This document shows positions 45,030 to 55,715 of a stretch of DNA of 64,000 nucleotides, in pieces. The stretch comes from Phascolarctos cinereus (Eukaryota > Chordata > Mammalia > Diprotodontia > Phascolarctidae): assembly GCF_002099425.1 (NCBI RefSeq), contig NW_018343979.1, positions 2,529,501 through 2,593,500 on the forward strand, in the 5' to 3' direction. The notes beneath the pieces were generated by a model. It had not been told where the DNA came from, made no database searches, and saw only the letters and a list, made by a program, of their open reading frames with translations. The position numbers and the translations under genes are program-made. How positions within the stretch are numbered: the first letter of the stretch is position 1; the number at the start of each line of letters is the position of its first letter.

Positions 45030-47210
45030 ATATAGAATAGTCTGGAGGGAGAGGAAGGTAAGAATCCTTCCTTAAACTTACCCTCCCAAGGGGCTGGAGA
45101 AAACCAGTCTTGGGCAAATCCTGAGCCAAAGGGAAATCACCTGGAGAAAGTAGAAAAGAGTAAAGAAAATTTACTTGAGCAAGGAGAGTGATAACACTAA
45201 CCAGTTAATCCATTTTCCCCAGACTTTGCCTTCAAACAATATGAAAAGTTACATCTCTTGAAATCCCCTTCCATATCATGGCCAAATTGTACTTAATCTA
45301 TGAGAGAAATCAATTTTAGTTATTTTGATGTCTAATGGGAATGGGAGAATAGACATTTACTCTCAGCAACATTCCTAGGATTCTTGGATTGTTAGGGTTA
45401 AAACAAAAGTTCACACTCACTGGTACTTCATTAAAGGTCTTCACATTTTCTAAAGATATCTTAATTTTTTAATAATAAAAACAATATTCATATATTGGAA
45501 ATTATCTGCATAGGGGCAATAATTGAATCCATAGAATTAGATTAGATTACCAGTACAGAGCATAGAGAGAAAAGAAGAATGAAAATAAATGCTAGAGGGA
45601 TGCTCATGTAGTGGATGGGAGGAGAAAGGTGGGAGGAGAAAAAGAATAGAACGGTATCAGAGAAGCAGAGAGGAAATACACAAGAAGCTGGAGAATCAGA
45701 AGCATCAAATATTACCCTTCCAAAAAAAAAAAGAAACAAAGAGAATGAAAATTAAGAAAAGATCACTGCTCTGCCAATTAGGATGTCACTGGACCTATAA
45801 GAGGGTAGTTTCAGTAAGGCCAGATTGCAAGGGATTAAGGAGTATGTCAATACATTGTAAGGAAGTAGAAGCTGCAAGTGTAAACTTTTCTTTCCAGGGC
45901 TTCAGCATGGATGGAGAGAAGTGTGATAGCCTAAAGAAATGTTGAGGTTAAGGGAAGTTTTATTTGTTTGTTTTGTTGTTTCTTTGTTAATGTATGGGAG
46001 ACCTCAACTTGTTTTTTTTCCCATAAAAGAGATTATTGGGGGGTTTTTCAGCCAAAGACAAGGTTTATCAGAACATTATATTGGGCAGACTCTTAAGGAA
46101 TCTGAACATTAGTAAGAGCTGTTGGCTTATTGGCTAGGTTATAAGCATCTAAGCAGTGGCTAGATTTTAGGAATCTAAGCCAAAAAGAGATTAGAAAATT
46201 TTGAAAGATAAGCCTAGTTGCTGGCTTCCAGGAGAAAAGAAATCACCCATGGAGAACTTAGCTTTGGAAAGGAAAACAGCCAGTGCATCCCCTGAGACTA
46301 AAGCAAAAGGGAACTAAGGACTCAGCAACATTAACATACTAAGCCACACTTTTTCCCTATGGTTTAGCACCACTGGTGGCTCCATTAACTCTTTCAGATC
46401 ACTATATTATAGTTTCCTATTTGACAGTTTCCAAAGATAGCTTCCTATCACTCATCAAGGAGTAATGTCTATTCTATGATGTGTATTTGCTGTTCTTGGA
46501 GGGATTTAGATTGAAGTGCAAAGATTGTGTTTTCTAAGGAAAGTCTGTATTTCTATATATTAAGGGCTACTTCTGAAACAGAACTTTCCAGAATGACTCA
46601 GCCACATACTTTGAAGGTCAAAGAAATTTTTCTTTGTCTTAACTACAGCTTTAACAAATGCATCCCTTAGATAACCTGGGAATTCCTTCTGTCACATTAT
46701 TAATGCTCTTTCAAATCATCAATTCCATATAAGCTACAGAAGCTGTTTTAAAACTCTTATAAACAAAGTGGACTTGGCAACCATTCAAATATGCATGCAT
46801 TAAGAAACAAATGGAAAAGATTTCTATTACTGGTGTTGCTGCTATTTTCTCCAAGCACCTAACAGGCAATTTCCATAAGCGCATTGCTATTAAAATAACC
46901 GCTAGTCTATTTATTATTATTTTAATACCGGAACAATGAACTTTGTTGCACTTAGAGAAATCAGAACTCACAGCACAACAGCACTGTAGGAGACCAATGC
47001 TGATCATGAAGATTAACCACAAATATTACCACTGACCTCACAAATATGCAAATATCACTACTTTGAATTTTTTTCTATAAAATTGAAGTAATTAAATTGT
47101 CCTTAGCACTATTTTTGGGAATGCCAATGTTGCTAGCTCAGATAAGAAGACCCATAATAAAATAAAGTTTAAATTAGTGTAATTAATCCCATGAACAAAA
47201 ACATAAGTGG
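45030..47210. other. Unassigned sequence with a repeat-free island
   Basis: No repeat family is recognised over about 2.2 kb. Part 46620-47100 is of mixed composition and contains octamer-like ATGCAAAT-type and homeodomain-like TAAT motifs, a candidate conserved element by appearance only. Frames at 45542-45945 and 46711-47022 have no known domain. Confidence 0.4.
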
Positions 47211-47837
47211 ATAAAGTCAGTATGAGTTCAAAAAGAAGTCATTCCTGACTAATCTCATTTTCTCTTCTGATGGGGTTACAATACTAGTAGATCATAGGAC
47301 TGCCATAGACATTGAATTTCATCAAAGTATTTGACAAAATCTCTTATAATATCCTTGTGGATGAGATGGGAAAAAATGGTCTTGGTGACAGTACATTTAA
47401 ATAGATTGACACTTAGTTGAATGATTAGACCCCCAAATGGTGATTCGTATATTTAAGTCAAACTAGAGGGGGGTATCTAATGAAGTGTCCCAAGTGTTCT
47501 TAGCCTGCTCTGTTCCACATCTTGACCAATGGTTTATTCCAGTGCACTAACAGCATGCTCATCAAATGTATGGATGACACAAAACTCAAATGAATAATTA
47601 ATATGTTGCATAAGACGGTCAGAATCCAAAAACATCTAAACAGCTAGAAAAGCCCAGAGTGGGTGCTTAATAAATGTTTGTGGCCATGTGTTGTTAAATT
47701 GAAAATGGGAGAAATCTAATAAGAAGAAATAAAATAGGGACAAATGTAAAATCATACATGGTTTCAAAAACTCATCTGCACATATATAAAATGAGGAGGC
47801 ATGGCTAGATAGAAATTCATGAAAAAAATCTGCAGGT

Positions 47838-48436
47838 CAAATGAATGAATGAAAATTTATTAAGTGTTTACTATGTGCAAAGCCTTGTACTAACCTTTAG
47901 GGACAGAAACAGGAAAAGATAGGCTCAGCTCTCAAGAAGCTCACCTGTTAATGAGAGAGACAATACATGTCATAGAAGGTTTCAGCTTCAAGTTAGATGA
48001 AAAGGTCAGATGATTTCTTACAGTAAAACATCAAAATAAATGGTAATGCATTATCTTTAATGTTAGTTTCTAGTATTGAACCATTGACAGTTCCAAGGAT
48101 TTGGGAAATAAAAACTTTCTTTTTTGGCTCTGCAGTCACTGTGGCTCTCTATAGCACCTACAGAAGGAGTTGACAGGCCTCAATCACTATGGAGGTTGCT
48201 TTCAGAATGATGGCTGTGAGAGCTAGGCAAAAAGCAGGAGCAGAAGTCAGGGGCAGGATGGAGAGCAGTGCTATTCCCAATGCTCTTGGGTTCAGGGTTC
48301 TAGGCTGTCTCCGTCAGGATCTGAGAAACAGTGGTAATCATAGCAATGGTGTTGGTTTGCCTTTTTTTGTACATATATCCTCTCTCTCCCTCAGGCCATC
48401 TTGCTGTTTCAGCTAGGCTGATTTTCTTGCCCTATA
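47838..48436 (-). repeat. Unnamed composite repeat with L2-like tail, copy 2
   Basis: Both edges are fixed by the L3 element it splits: L3 stops at 47837 and resumes at 48437. Read on the minus strand, a body of about 440 bp is followed by an L2-like 3' end with 'TAATAAATTTTCATTCATTC' at the very end. The body is related to 33860-34175, with one 5' unit instead of two. The length is about 598 bp with no open frame. The plus-strand 75-codon frame at 48189-48416 lies inside it and is not a gene. Confidence 0.65.
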
Positions 48437-48689
48437 AGTGGACCTCAGTGGGCTACGAGCTCAATATAAGTCAATAATGTAACGAGGCAGCTAAATAGCA
48501 GAATTAATAGAAACAAACTATTTAGAGAGAGGTAATAGTCCTCTCATACTCTGCTCAGGTTTAACTACATCTGTAACATTCTGTTCAGTTCTGAACAACA
48601 CATTTCAGGAAGATCACTAACAAACTAACGCACATAACCACAAAGGTAATCAGGATGGTAAGAGAACTAGAAATCATGTCATACATGGA

Positions 48690-48893
48690 ACAGTGGAAAG
48701 AACTTAGATGTGCTTAGCCTGGAGTCTGGAAGACACAGGAAGAATCTAATAGTTGGATTGGATGGCATGATTCAAATCCTACCCCTGCCAAGTGACCTTG
48801 AAAAAGTCATCTAACCTCTTTCAGTTTCAGTTTCTCCCTCTGTAGAATAAGGCACTATGAAGTTCCTTCCACCTCCAGATCCTACCACACTAA
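48690..48893 (+). repeat. MIR/CORE-SINE nested in L3/CR1
   Basis: 'GGAACAGTGGAAAGAACTTA', 'ATGATTCAAATCCTACCCCT', 'CAGTTTCTCCCTCTGTAGAA' and 'AAGTTCCTTCCACCTCCAGA' follow the MIR order. L3 sequence lies on both sides. Confidence 0.8.
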
Positions 48894-49139
48894 AAATTTG
48901 AATATCTGGCATGTTAGGTGGAGACTACAAAGAAAGAAATGTTGACTGAATATGAAGGAGAAAAAACTTTCGAGCAATCAAAACTGTCCAAACACAGATG
49001 TGTTGCCTCAAGTTACTCATACTGAGTTACTCAGCTCTAGTTGAAAAAGCTGTGGAAGGGATTAATGATTTAGGTGCAAATTGTACCAAATGACCTCAGA
49101 ATTCCTTTCTGACTCTGAGTTTCTGTAATTCTTTGCTTC

Positions 49140-49930
49140 CACATCCTATGAATTCCACTTGAACTCTTTTCTAAAAAATTGAAAATAATTACCTCATTAA
49201 GCTTCTGCAACAAAGCTTCAGAATACTTTAATCATCAAGTTGGGGCACAAATGCACTCCCATTAGAGTTTCACATAACCTTTTTAATGATCAAAATTCAC
49301 CAAATTTCCTGGACTTTGAGCATCTTGATCTTTAAAGTAGAACCTCTTTCCAGCCTTCTGCCCTTTAATTTCCTATGACTGTTCCTCTACCCTAAAGTAG
49401 CCTTCGTTTGTTATTTATGTGAATGTTAACCTAGGTCGACTGCATCATCTCAACTTTCCATCCTCTCCAAAGTTTACTTATCAGGGACTGCAGATTGTGC
49501 AAGGAGAGGAACCTAATACCACATACAAAAATGTTTTTCTTGCCTAACTTTCTCCAGACCCAGAGTCACCTTTCTAGAGACATTAGAGAAGGAAAGGCCG
49601 GTGGGGGGGGAGGTGAATTTAGCTCCATTACAGTCATTTTCCTCTTTGTTGAAAAACTTTTCATGCTTCATTTGTAACGAGATTTAACCTTTTCCCAAAC
49701 TAGTTTAACATTTTCAAATTTAATATTTTAAACATTTTTTAAAAAACATTTTAGTCAATTCCTACTTGAAGCACACACTCTCCCCACCCCCCCAATCCCC
49801 TGGAGAACAGAGAACTTTTTTTAACCTACACAATGTGAATAAGGTTGATTAAGGCCATGATTCTGCTTGTAAAGCGCCTTGGAAATCTTAAGGCACTATA
49901 CAAAGCCACTTTGGGGTGAGGGATGTCCCA
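49140..49930. other. Unassigned sequence
   Basis: Nothing is recognised, apart from a C-rich spot at 49780-49800. The 60-codon frame at 49495-49677 has no known domain. Confidence 0.4.
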
Positions 49931-49934
49931 GTCT

Positions 49935-50095
49935 CTTGGTAAGGAAACTCCCCCCTACTAAAGCTGATCAGCAATTTCTTTGCAATTTGGAGAATTAGAG
50001 AGCCACATGGGACACAGAGGTTCCCTGACTTGACCAGGGTCACAGAGACCATTAATGCATGGCAAAGACTGGACTTCAACTCAGATCCTCAATGC
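49935..50095 (-). repeat. Mar1-like SINE, minus strand
   Basis: 'GGTAAGGAAACTCCCCCCTA', 'CTGATCAGCAATTTCTTTGC', 'GAATTAGAGAGCCACATGGG', 'GACCAGGGTCACAGAGACCA' and 'GACTTCAACTCAGATCCTC' are antisense to the SINE at 63445-63640. The 5' head is incomplete. Naming is from memory. Confidence 0.65.
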
Positions 50096-50387
50096 AAATG
50101 ATTCAAGTTTGGGAGGAATGTAAAGCTGAGTTCAAATGCTTTTCAGGCTTTGTTTGTCAATAAATAAGACCAGGAATATGGGTTGAAAGAATAGATCATA
50201 TATTCTGGGCTTAGCTTTGTCTCTGTGTCTTTCCCCTACCCACTCATCTACATGGAAGATTGGAAAGAGCTTAGATATGAAAAGAATACAAAAGACCAGA
50301 GGAAACCTCAAACTCAGAAATGTTGATTACTTAATGGACAAATAGCCCTTACATGAATAGTGGCCTGATATTACCTAACATTCAACT

Positions 50388-50672
50388 GAAATTAGAATGC
50401 TGTTACTATTCCCTCTTTTTTTTTCTTCTGTTTTGTTTTGTTTCTTCTTTCTTGCAGTTCCTCCTGTTGGTTCTAATTCTTCTTCACAACATGACCAATA
50501 TGAAAATATGTTTAATAGGAATATTTATGTAGAGCCTTTATCAGATTATATGCCATCTTGGGGAGGGAGGTTGGGGGAGAGGGGGAGAAAATTTAAACTC
50601 AAAAGCTTATGGAAGTGATTGTTGAAAACTAAAAATAAATTATTTTTTAAAAAAAGAAAAAAGAAATTAGAA
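50388..50672 (+). repeat. L1 LINE 3' UTR tail with target duplications
   Basis: Body at 50398-50662, starting in the T-rich part ahead of 'TTCCTCCTGTTGGTTCTAAT' and ending 'AGCTTATGGAAGTGATTGTT' plus an A-rich tail. GAAATTAGAA flanks it at 50388-50397 and 50663-50672. It is a severely 5'-truncated insertion of the same L1 subfamily as 54054-54803. Confidence 0.88.
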
Positions 50673-50679
50673 GGCTCAT

Positions 50680-51320
50680 CATGTGCTAGAATGAGTAGCC
50701 CAGAGATACTCTGAACCTAGCAACCAGGAAGTTGAGTCCAAAGAAAAAACAGACTTGAACCTGAGTACATAAGCAAAGTAACTAGAGGATATTTTTGTTC
50801 TTTCTTGGCACATCTGACTGAGACTCTCCTACTGGAGATGAGTGACTCAATAGCCAAGATTCTGAAAGGAACAAGGCAGGAAAAAAGACTGAGGAGGCTG
50901 TGGTATTTCTTTCCTCTAAGACTGTTGCAAGTCCTGTGGCTGGTGGTATCTTGGTTTCCTGAAAGAGCTTCTGAAAAAGTCTCTGGCTCTTTTTTAAGAG
51001 TATTTCAAAGCCCACTCTTCTCTTAAGGAGGAACTAACCAAGGACTTCAGATGAAGCTAGCTGCTGGAAGCAAAAAGAAGGTCCAGCAGAACAATATCTA
51101 GCAGAAGCTATCAGTATAGTAGAGACGAGCAAAGGCAGAAGATCAAGAGGAAGCAGATTACAAGAAAACATCAGCAGTTCTATTGCATCAAAGGCATGAA
51201 TTACCCCTTCCACCTTGAAATTAGTTACCCTGTGCACCTTGACTACTCACATTCCTTACTTGTGTATTTCTCTATTGTATTTGCTACATGTGTCTGTCCA
51301 CTCTTCCCCCAGTAGTATGC
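50680..51320. other. Unassigned sequence
   Basis: Moderate-complexity sequence with purine-rich parts (50860-51180). It might belong with 51595-51900, on the other side of the SINE, as one split older element. Nothing diagnostic is visible. Confidence 0.3.
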
Positions 51321-51322
51321 AG

Positions 51323-51593
51323 GGCAGCTAGATGGAGCAGTGGATAAAGTACTGGGACTGGATCAGAAAGACCTGAATACAAATCCAACCTCAGACACCA
51401 ACTAGCTGTGTAATCCTGGGCAAATCATATAACCTCTATTTGCTTCAGTTTCTTCAACTGTAAAATGATGGTAATAATAGCATCTACCTTTCAAGGTTGT
51501 TGTGAAGATCATATAAGATAAAAATTTTAAAGCACTTAGCCTTAGTGCCTGGCACACAATAAGTACTATATCAACGTTAGCTATTTTTTAATT
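51323..51593 (+). repeat. MIR/Mon1-type CORE-SINE, full
   Basis: 'GGGCAGCTAGATGGAGCAGT', 'CTGAATACAAATCCAACCTC', 'TTCTTCAACTGTAAAATGAT', 'TTTCAAGGTTGTTGTGAAGA' and 'CCTGGCACACAATAAGTACT' give head, core and L2-like tail. Confidence 0.88.
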
Positions 51594-51594
51594 T

Positions 51595-51900
51595 GTATTT
51601 CGTGGAAGAGTGTGCCCCAAGTTTGTGGAGAAAATGTTTTATTGCTACTGTCATGCTCCCTCTGGGACTACCTTTAAACTACTTTTATTGCTGTGCAATT
51701 TCATTAAATACCTTTGCTTTTGAACTAGTTGGCTCCACTGGCTGACTATTAAAGGTAAACACTCAAGCGGAGGCCCATGAGCTATAGTTTTTGTGGATGT
51801 GGACCCACATCCACTACTTTGAAACTGGGGTAGTCTTCTCTGGACCTGCCATATGAGCTGTGGTTGGAGGAGGGAGGATGCTCCCAGAAACTACATTATC
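51595..51900 (+). repeat. Possible LTR fossil, family unknown
   Basis: A signal-like ATTAAA at about 51704 is followed by GC-richer sequence, which is the look of the end of an old LTR. No internal region, paired LTR or primer site is identified, so this is only a resemblance. If real, it is an old solo fragment split by a SINE. Confidence 0.2.
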
Positions 51901-52164
51901 TATAAGTAATTTCTATGTATTATTCCTTGCCAATTAAGTTTTTATATATCATCTCTACCCATATTACAAATTCTTGAGAATTAATCGCCACTTGGAAATG
52001 ATTTCTGCTTAACAAAAAAAGATTAGCAAAGTGATCAAAGAATATTTAGTTTAAAATTATTTTAGAAGACAGGTATAACTTGCTTCTATTTTTTTTTTAT
52101 TTCACAGTAAAATTAGAGAATCTTTTTATTTCCTGTTCTCTCTTATAAATGTATGACTGCATTC

Positions 52165-52450
52165 CAGACAGTCAATAAACATTATTAAGTACTTCCTATG
52201 TGCCAGGAACAGTGCTAAGTGCTGAGAATACAAAGAAAATCTTATTCTAAAGAAACTCACCATTAAACGGAGGAGACAACATGCAAAGTGCTATATACAA
52301 TCAAGCTATGTACAGGATAAATTGAAAATAATCAACAGAGGGAAGGCACTAGAATTAAGGGGGATCAGAAGGGGCTTCCTGTAGAAGGTGAGGTTTTAGC
52401 TGGACTTGGGTCACAAATATTATTGTAGATACTGACAGCCAAAGGAAGTT
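52165..52450 (-). repeat. L2 LINE 3' region, minus strand
   Basis: 'AATAAACATTATTAAGTACT', 'CTATGTGCCAGGAACAGTGC', 'ACGGAGGAGACAACATGCAA' and 'GGGGCTTCCTGTAGAAGGTG' are the antisense L2 3' region. It closely parallels 20905-21190. Confidence 0.9.
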
Positions 52451-52451
52451 G

Positions 52452-53178
52452 AATTCATAATATTGGAATATTCGTATCAACCATATTGAAAACACACTTT
52501 CTGATGCCATCAAAAAAAAAACAGGAATTCTTTTACACATACCCAATATGCATACACTTTACAATTTAGTTGAACATTAAAGTGATAGGTTTTAATTTAT
52601 GTTGTGACCTATATACAAGTATAAAAGTCCTTGGACTATATCGGCACTGAAACAATGAGAGCTTTTGTAACTCACAAAGTACTAAATGTACAGATGGGAA
52701 CCACAGGGGTTCAAAATCTGGCCAGACTAATATACCACAGAATGAACAAGGAAGAGAAAAGAAAGCTTTCCAGTTACCTATTTTGTAAGCAAAGAAATCT
52801 GTTACAGACAGATATCTCAGTACTGCTAAAGTTCCATGAATTCATCAATGTAGATTTCTACTGAAGGAGATCAAAAGCACTCAAGCTTTGTAGAAAATCC
52901 CAAAATTTATCACCTTGTGATCAACTTTCTCATAATAAATCACTTCAGAATTAACTGACATGCCATCTCCCCTGCCATTAGCATGGAAAGGATGAAAATC
53001 TGATGACCAGTGACTGTCCAATAACAATCCACTGTCAGATCTATACTTGAACATATTTCTAACTTGGTAGGATATATAAGGGTTTTCATTCTATTATTAT
53101 TGCCTTCAAGAACCCTAGGACACTATCACAGAATGCTGAAGCATCAGAGGAGGATTTTAGCTCCCAGTTTCTATACTC
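52452..53178. other. Unassigned sequence
   Basis: Nothing is recognised. The 77-codon frame at 52631-52864 has no known domain. Confidence 0.4.
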
Positions 53179-53179
53179 A

Positions 53180-53305
53180 CTGGTCTTAGTCAGGAGACCT
53201 TGATTTTCATTCTCACTCAATCACTTACTAATTCTGTGATCCTGGGAAATTCACATAATTTCTGTAAGCCTAATTTTCCTCAGCTGTAGGTGGGTTTGCC
53301 AACTC
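53180..53305 (+). repeat. MIR/CORE-SINE fragment
   Basis: 'GTCAGGAGACCTTGATTTTC', 'TTACTAATTCTGTGATCCTG' and 'TTTTCCTCAGCTGTAGGTGG' follow the MIR core. Confidence 0.7.
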
Positions 53306-53344
53306 AGGAATTTCTTCTGAGAAAAGTGCTTTTAAAGCCCCATA

Positions 53345-53445
53345 TAAATCAATAAATAAGCATTTCTTAAATACTTACTATTAAGTGCCAGGTACTGTGG
53401 TAGGTTGTTGGGTATATAAAGACAAAAATGAAATCTATTATATTT
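53345..53445 (-). repeat. L2 LINE 3' end, minus strand
   Basis: 'AATAAGCATTTCTTAAATAC', 'GCCAGGTACTGTGGTAGGTT' and 'GGTATATAAAGACAAAAATG' are the antisense L2 tail. Confidence 0.75.
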
Positions 53446-54036
53446 TGTCTATTAGAAAAGACAGTGAGGCATCATAATTATTATTCCAATTATCAGCTAT
53501 TTCATAGTAAGTTTCTTGAAAGTTTTTTTTTCTAACATCTTAAAATAGTGGACATGTTTGAGTTGCTGCCTTGGCAATAGTCACCAAACATAAGTGTTTG
53601 CCTAAAATATTTGAGTCAGTGACTTAATGAACACAGCCAGAGTGAGGGCGTGGCTCTTTTTGAGAAAAAATCCAAGCAAAGTAGCAATAGTGGATATATA
53701 GCAGCCACTTCTGACATAAACCAGAGAATCGTAATCACACGAGACCTTTTCTGATCCCTTCCCCAGCTGCTAGTGCCTCCACCCTTAACCCCAAAAACTG
53801 TCTTGTATATACTATAAATGTAATAAATTTGTAATGTATATGTAATATACTTTATATTTACTTTTATGAATGTGCACATGTTGCGTATCTCCTGTGGTTA
53901 AGAGTTCCTGGAACATAAGTGTTTAATAAATTCTTGTTGCTTGAGATATAGTGCTGGAAGAACTGCTAGTTCCATAATCCAATCACTGAAACACCTGAAT
54001 AGTATCTCCATTACAGCAGAATCTTTGAAGAAGTGG
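53446..54036. other. Mostly unassigned sequence
   Basis: A short sense L2 tail may lie at 53900-53950 ('AAGTGTTTAATAAATTCTTG'). The 87-codon frame on the minus strand at 53616-53879 has no known domain. Confidence 0.4.
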
Positions 54037-54823
54037 AAAAAAGAGGAGATTCTATGATCCAACCATTTTGGAGAACAATTTGGAACTATGTCCAAAGGGC
54101 TATAAAAATGGGCATACCCTTTGACCCAGCAATAGCACTTCTAGGGCTGTATCCCAAAGAGATCATACAAATGGGGAAAGGACCCACGTGTACAAAAATA
54201 TTTATAGCAGCTCTTTTTGTGATGGCAAAGAACTGGAAATTGAAGGGATGCCTATCAATTGAGGAATGGCTGAACAAGTTGTGGTATATGAATGTAATGG
54301 AATACTATTGTGCTATATGAAATGATGAACAGGCAGACTTCAGAAAAACCTGGAAAGACTTGTATGGTCTGATGCTGAGTGAAGTGAGCAGAACCAGGAG
54401 AATGTTGTACCCAGTAACTGCCACGTTGTGTGATGACTAATATTGATAGACTTAACCCTTCTCAGCAATACAAGGATCTAAGATATCTCCAAAGGTCTCA
54501 TGATGGAAAATGCTATCCACATCCAAAGAAAGAACTATGGAGTTTGAATGTAGATGGAAGCATACTATTTGCTACTTTTTTTTCTTCTGTTGTATTGTGT
54601 TTCCTCTTTATGGTGGTTCCTCCTGTTGGTTCTAATTCTTACTTACAACATCACTAATGTGAAAACATGTTTAATAGGAATGTATATGTATAACCTATGT
54701 CAGATCGCACACTATCTTGGGAAGAGAGGGAGAGAAAAATTTAAAACTCAAAAGCTTATGGAAGTGATTGTTGATAAATCAAAATAAATTAATTAAGCAC
54801 TCCAAAAAAAAAGAGGAGATTCT
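54037..54823 (+). repeat. L1 LINE, 5'-truncated, with target duplications
   Basis: Body at 54054-54803. It begins inside ORF2: an open run at 54033-54320 encodes MIQPFWRTIWNY, 'FDPAIALLGLYPKEI', 'CTKIFIAALFVMAKNWKLKG' and 'WLNKLWYMNVMEYY', matching the L1 ORF2 C-terminus. Then come the 3' UTR and A-tail. AAGAGGAGATTCT (plus flanking A residues) lies at 54041-54053 and 54811-54823. The long open run, the tail and the intact duplication point to a younger insertion than the other L1 pieces. One in-frame stop follows 'EYYCAI' at 54318, and two or more others occur in the last coding stretch. Confidence 0.93.
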
Positions 54824-55017
54824 GTTTAAGTTGGATTAGATAATCCCTGGCTTCCCTAACAAATGAGATTCTATGACTCTGTGAGATATACAACCTATGT
54901 ATGCAGTTGTTACAAACATCTTTCTGAAATGTTACAAAAATAGAACCACTGGAATTCTAGTAAGCAACTCCAGAAAAATGAAGTTTGTGGACATTAGAGA
55001 AGAAAAATCCCCTGTAA

Positions 55018-55245
55018 CAAGACAGAAGGAAAAGAGGACAGAGGAAGGAGAGAGAAACAGAAAGACAGACAGACACAGAGATAGAAACAGAGCAGGCAGA
55101 AACAAAGAAAGGGACAGAGACAGAGACAGAGTCAGGGTGAGACAGAGAAAGGGATAGAGACAGGGAGAAGGACAGAGGTAGACAGACTGAGAGAGGTACA
55201 CAAAGAGAAGCAAGGAGGAGGCAAGGTTAAGGAAGCAAGGAAGTG
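55018..55245. repeat. GACAGA-type purine-rich simple repeat
   Basis: Irregular GACAGA, GAGACA and GGGACA units over about 200 bp. The frames of 86 and 138 codons on the two strands are repeat translations. Confidence 0.9.
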
Positions 55246-55339
55246 TAGTAAGAGCTTTAATTTCCTTGTATTGGTATGAAGAGAAAGGGGTGAAGCTGGT
55301 TGTTCTCCCTCCTCCCCTTTGTTTCCTGGCTTCATTGGC

Positions 55340-55598
55340 TTCCTTCAAGTCCCAGCCAAAATATCACCTTCCACAAGAAGCTTTTCCTGATCCCTCTTAA
55401 TTTTAGTGCCTTGATTATCTCCAATTTATTCTGTATATTGTTTATTCATATATGATTGTTTCTATGTTGGCTCTTCCATTAGACTATGAGGCCATTGAGA
55501 GAAGAGACTGCCTTTTGTCTTTACGTGTATCCTCAGTATTCGCTATAGTGCTTGGCACATAGTAGGCATTTAATAAATGTTTATTGGCTGAATGCCAC
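55340..55598 (+). repeat. L2 LINE 3' end, sense
   Basis: 'CACCTTCCACAAGAAGCTTT', 'TCCTGATCCCTCTTAATTTT', 'GAGGCCATTGAGAGAAGAGA', 'GCTTGGCACATAGTAGGCAT' and 'TTAATAAATGTTTATTGGCT' cover the L2 3' end to its tail. Confidence 0.92.
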
Positions 55599-55715
55599 CT
55601 CCTAGCAATGTAACCTTAAGTAAGTCACTTCATCTCTCTGGGCCTCAGTTTCCTCATCTGTGAAATGAAAATGTTGAACTATATGATTTCCAAGTTCCAA
55701 TTCAATTTCTGGGCT
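55596..55715 (+). repeat. MIR/CORE-SINE fragment
   Basis: 'CCTCCTAGCAATGTAACCTT', 'CTGGGCCTCAGTTTCCTCAT' and 'CTGTGAAATGAAAATGTTGA' follow the MIR core directly after the L2 tail. Confidence 0.78.

Larger units (their letters stand above)
47215..49135 (+). repeat. L3/CR1 LINE carrying nested insertions
   Basis: Segments follow L3/CR1 order: 'AAGAAGTCATTCCTGACTAA' (47235), 'CATCTTGACCAATGGTTTAT' and 'GTATGGATGACACAAAACTC' (47518-47588; the DD region), 'TGGCTAGATAGAAATTCATG' (47800), then after the composite repeat 'TGGACCTCAGTGGGCTACGA' and 'TCAATATAAGTCAATAATGT' (48440-48480), 'ACATTCTGTTCAGTTCTGAA' (48575). After a MIR comes 'AAAACTGTCCAAACACAG' (48980) and the L3 end at 49085-49130. A small L2 piece may sit at 47655-47700. 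No open frame remains. Confidence 0.75.

Noticed and set aside
44182-45129. A 315-codon open frame on the minus strand, plus 187- and 149-codon frames on the plus strand
   Set aside because: They are translations of the GGAA/GGGA homopurine tract, with only Pro/Ser/Leu/Phe or Gly/Arg/Lys/Glu in short periods; no start context or domain.
48189-48416. A 75-codon plus-strand frame
   Set aside because: It sits wholly within the composite L2-tailed repeat, and the related copy at 34000-34440 does not keep the frame.
51595-51900. A confirmed endogenous retrovirus
   Set aside because: Only an LTR-like look is present; no paired LTR, primer site or internal region was recognised, so it is listed at low confidence only.
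54932-55348. A 138-codon frame on the minus strand with Leu/Ser runs
   Set aside because: It is a translation of the GACAGA-type simple repeat.
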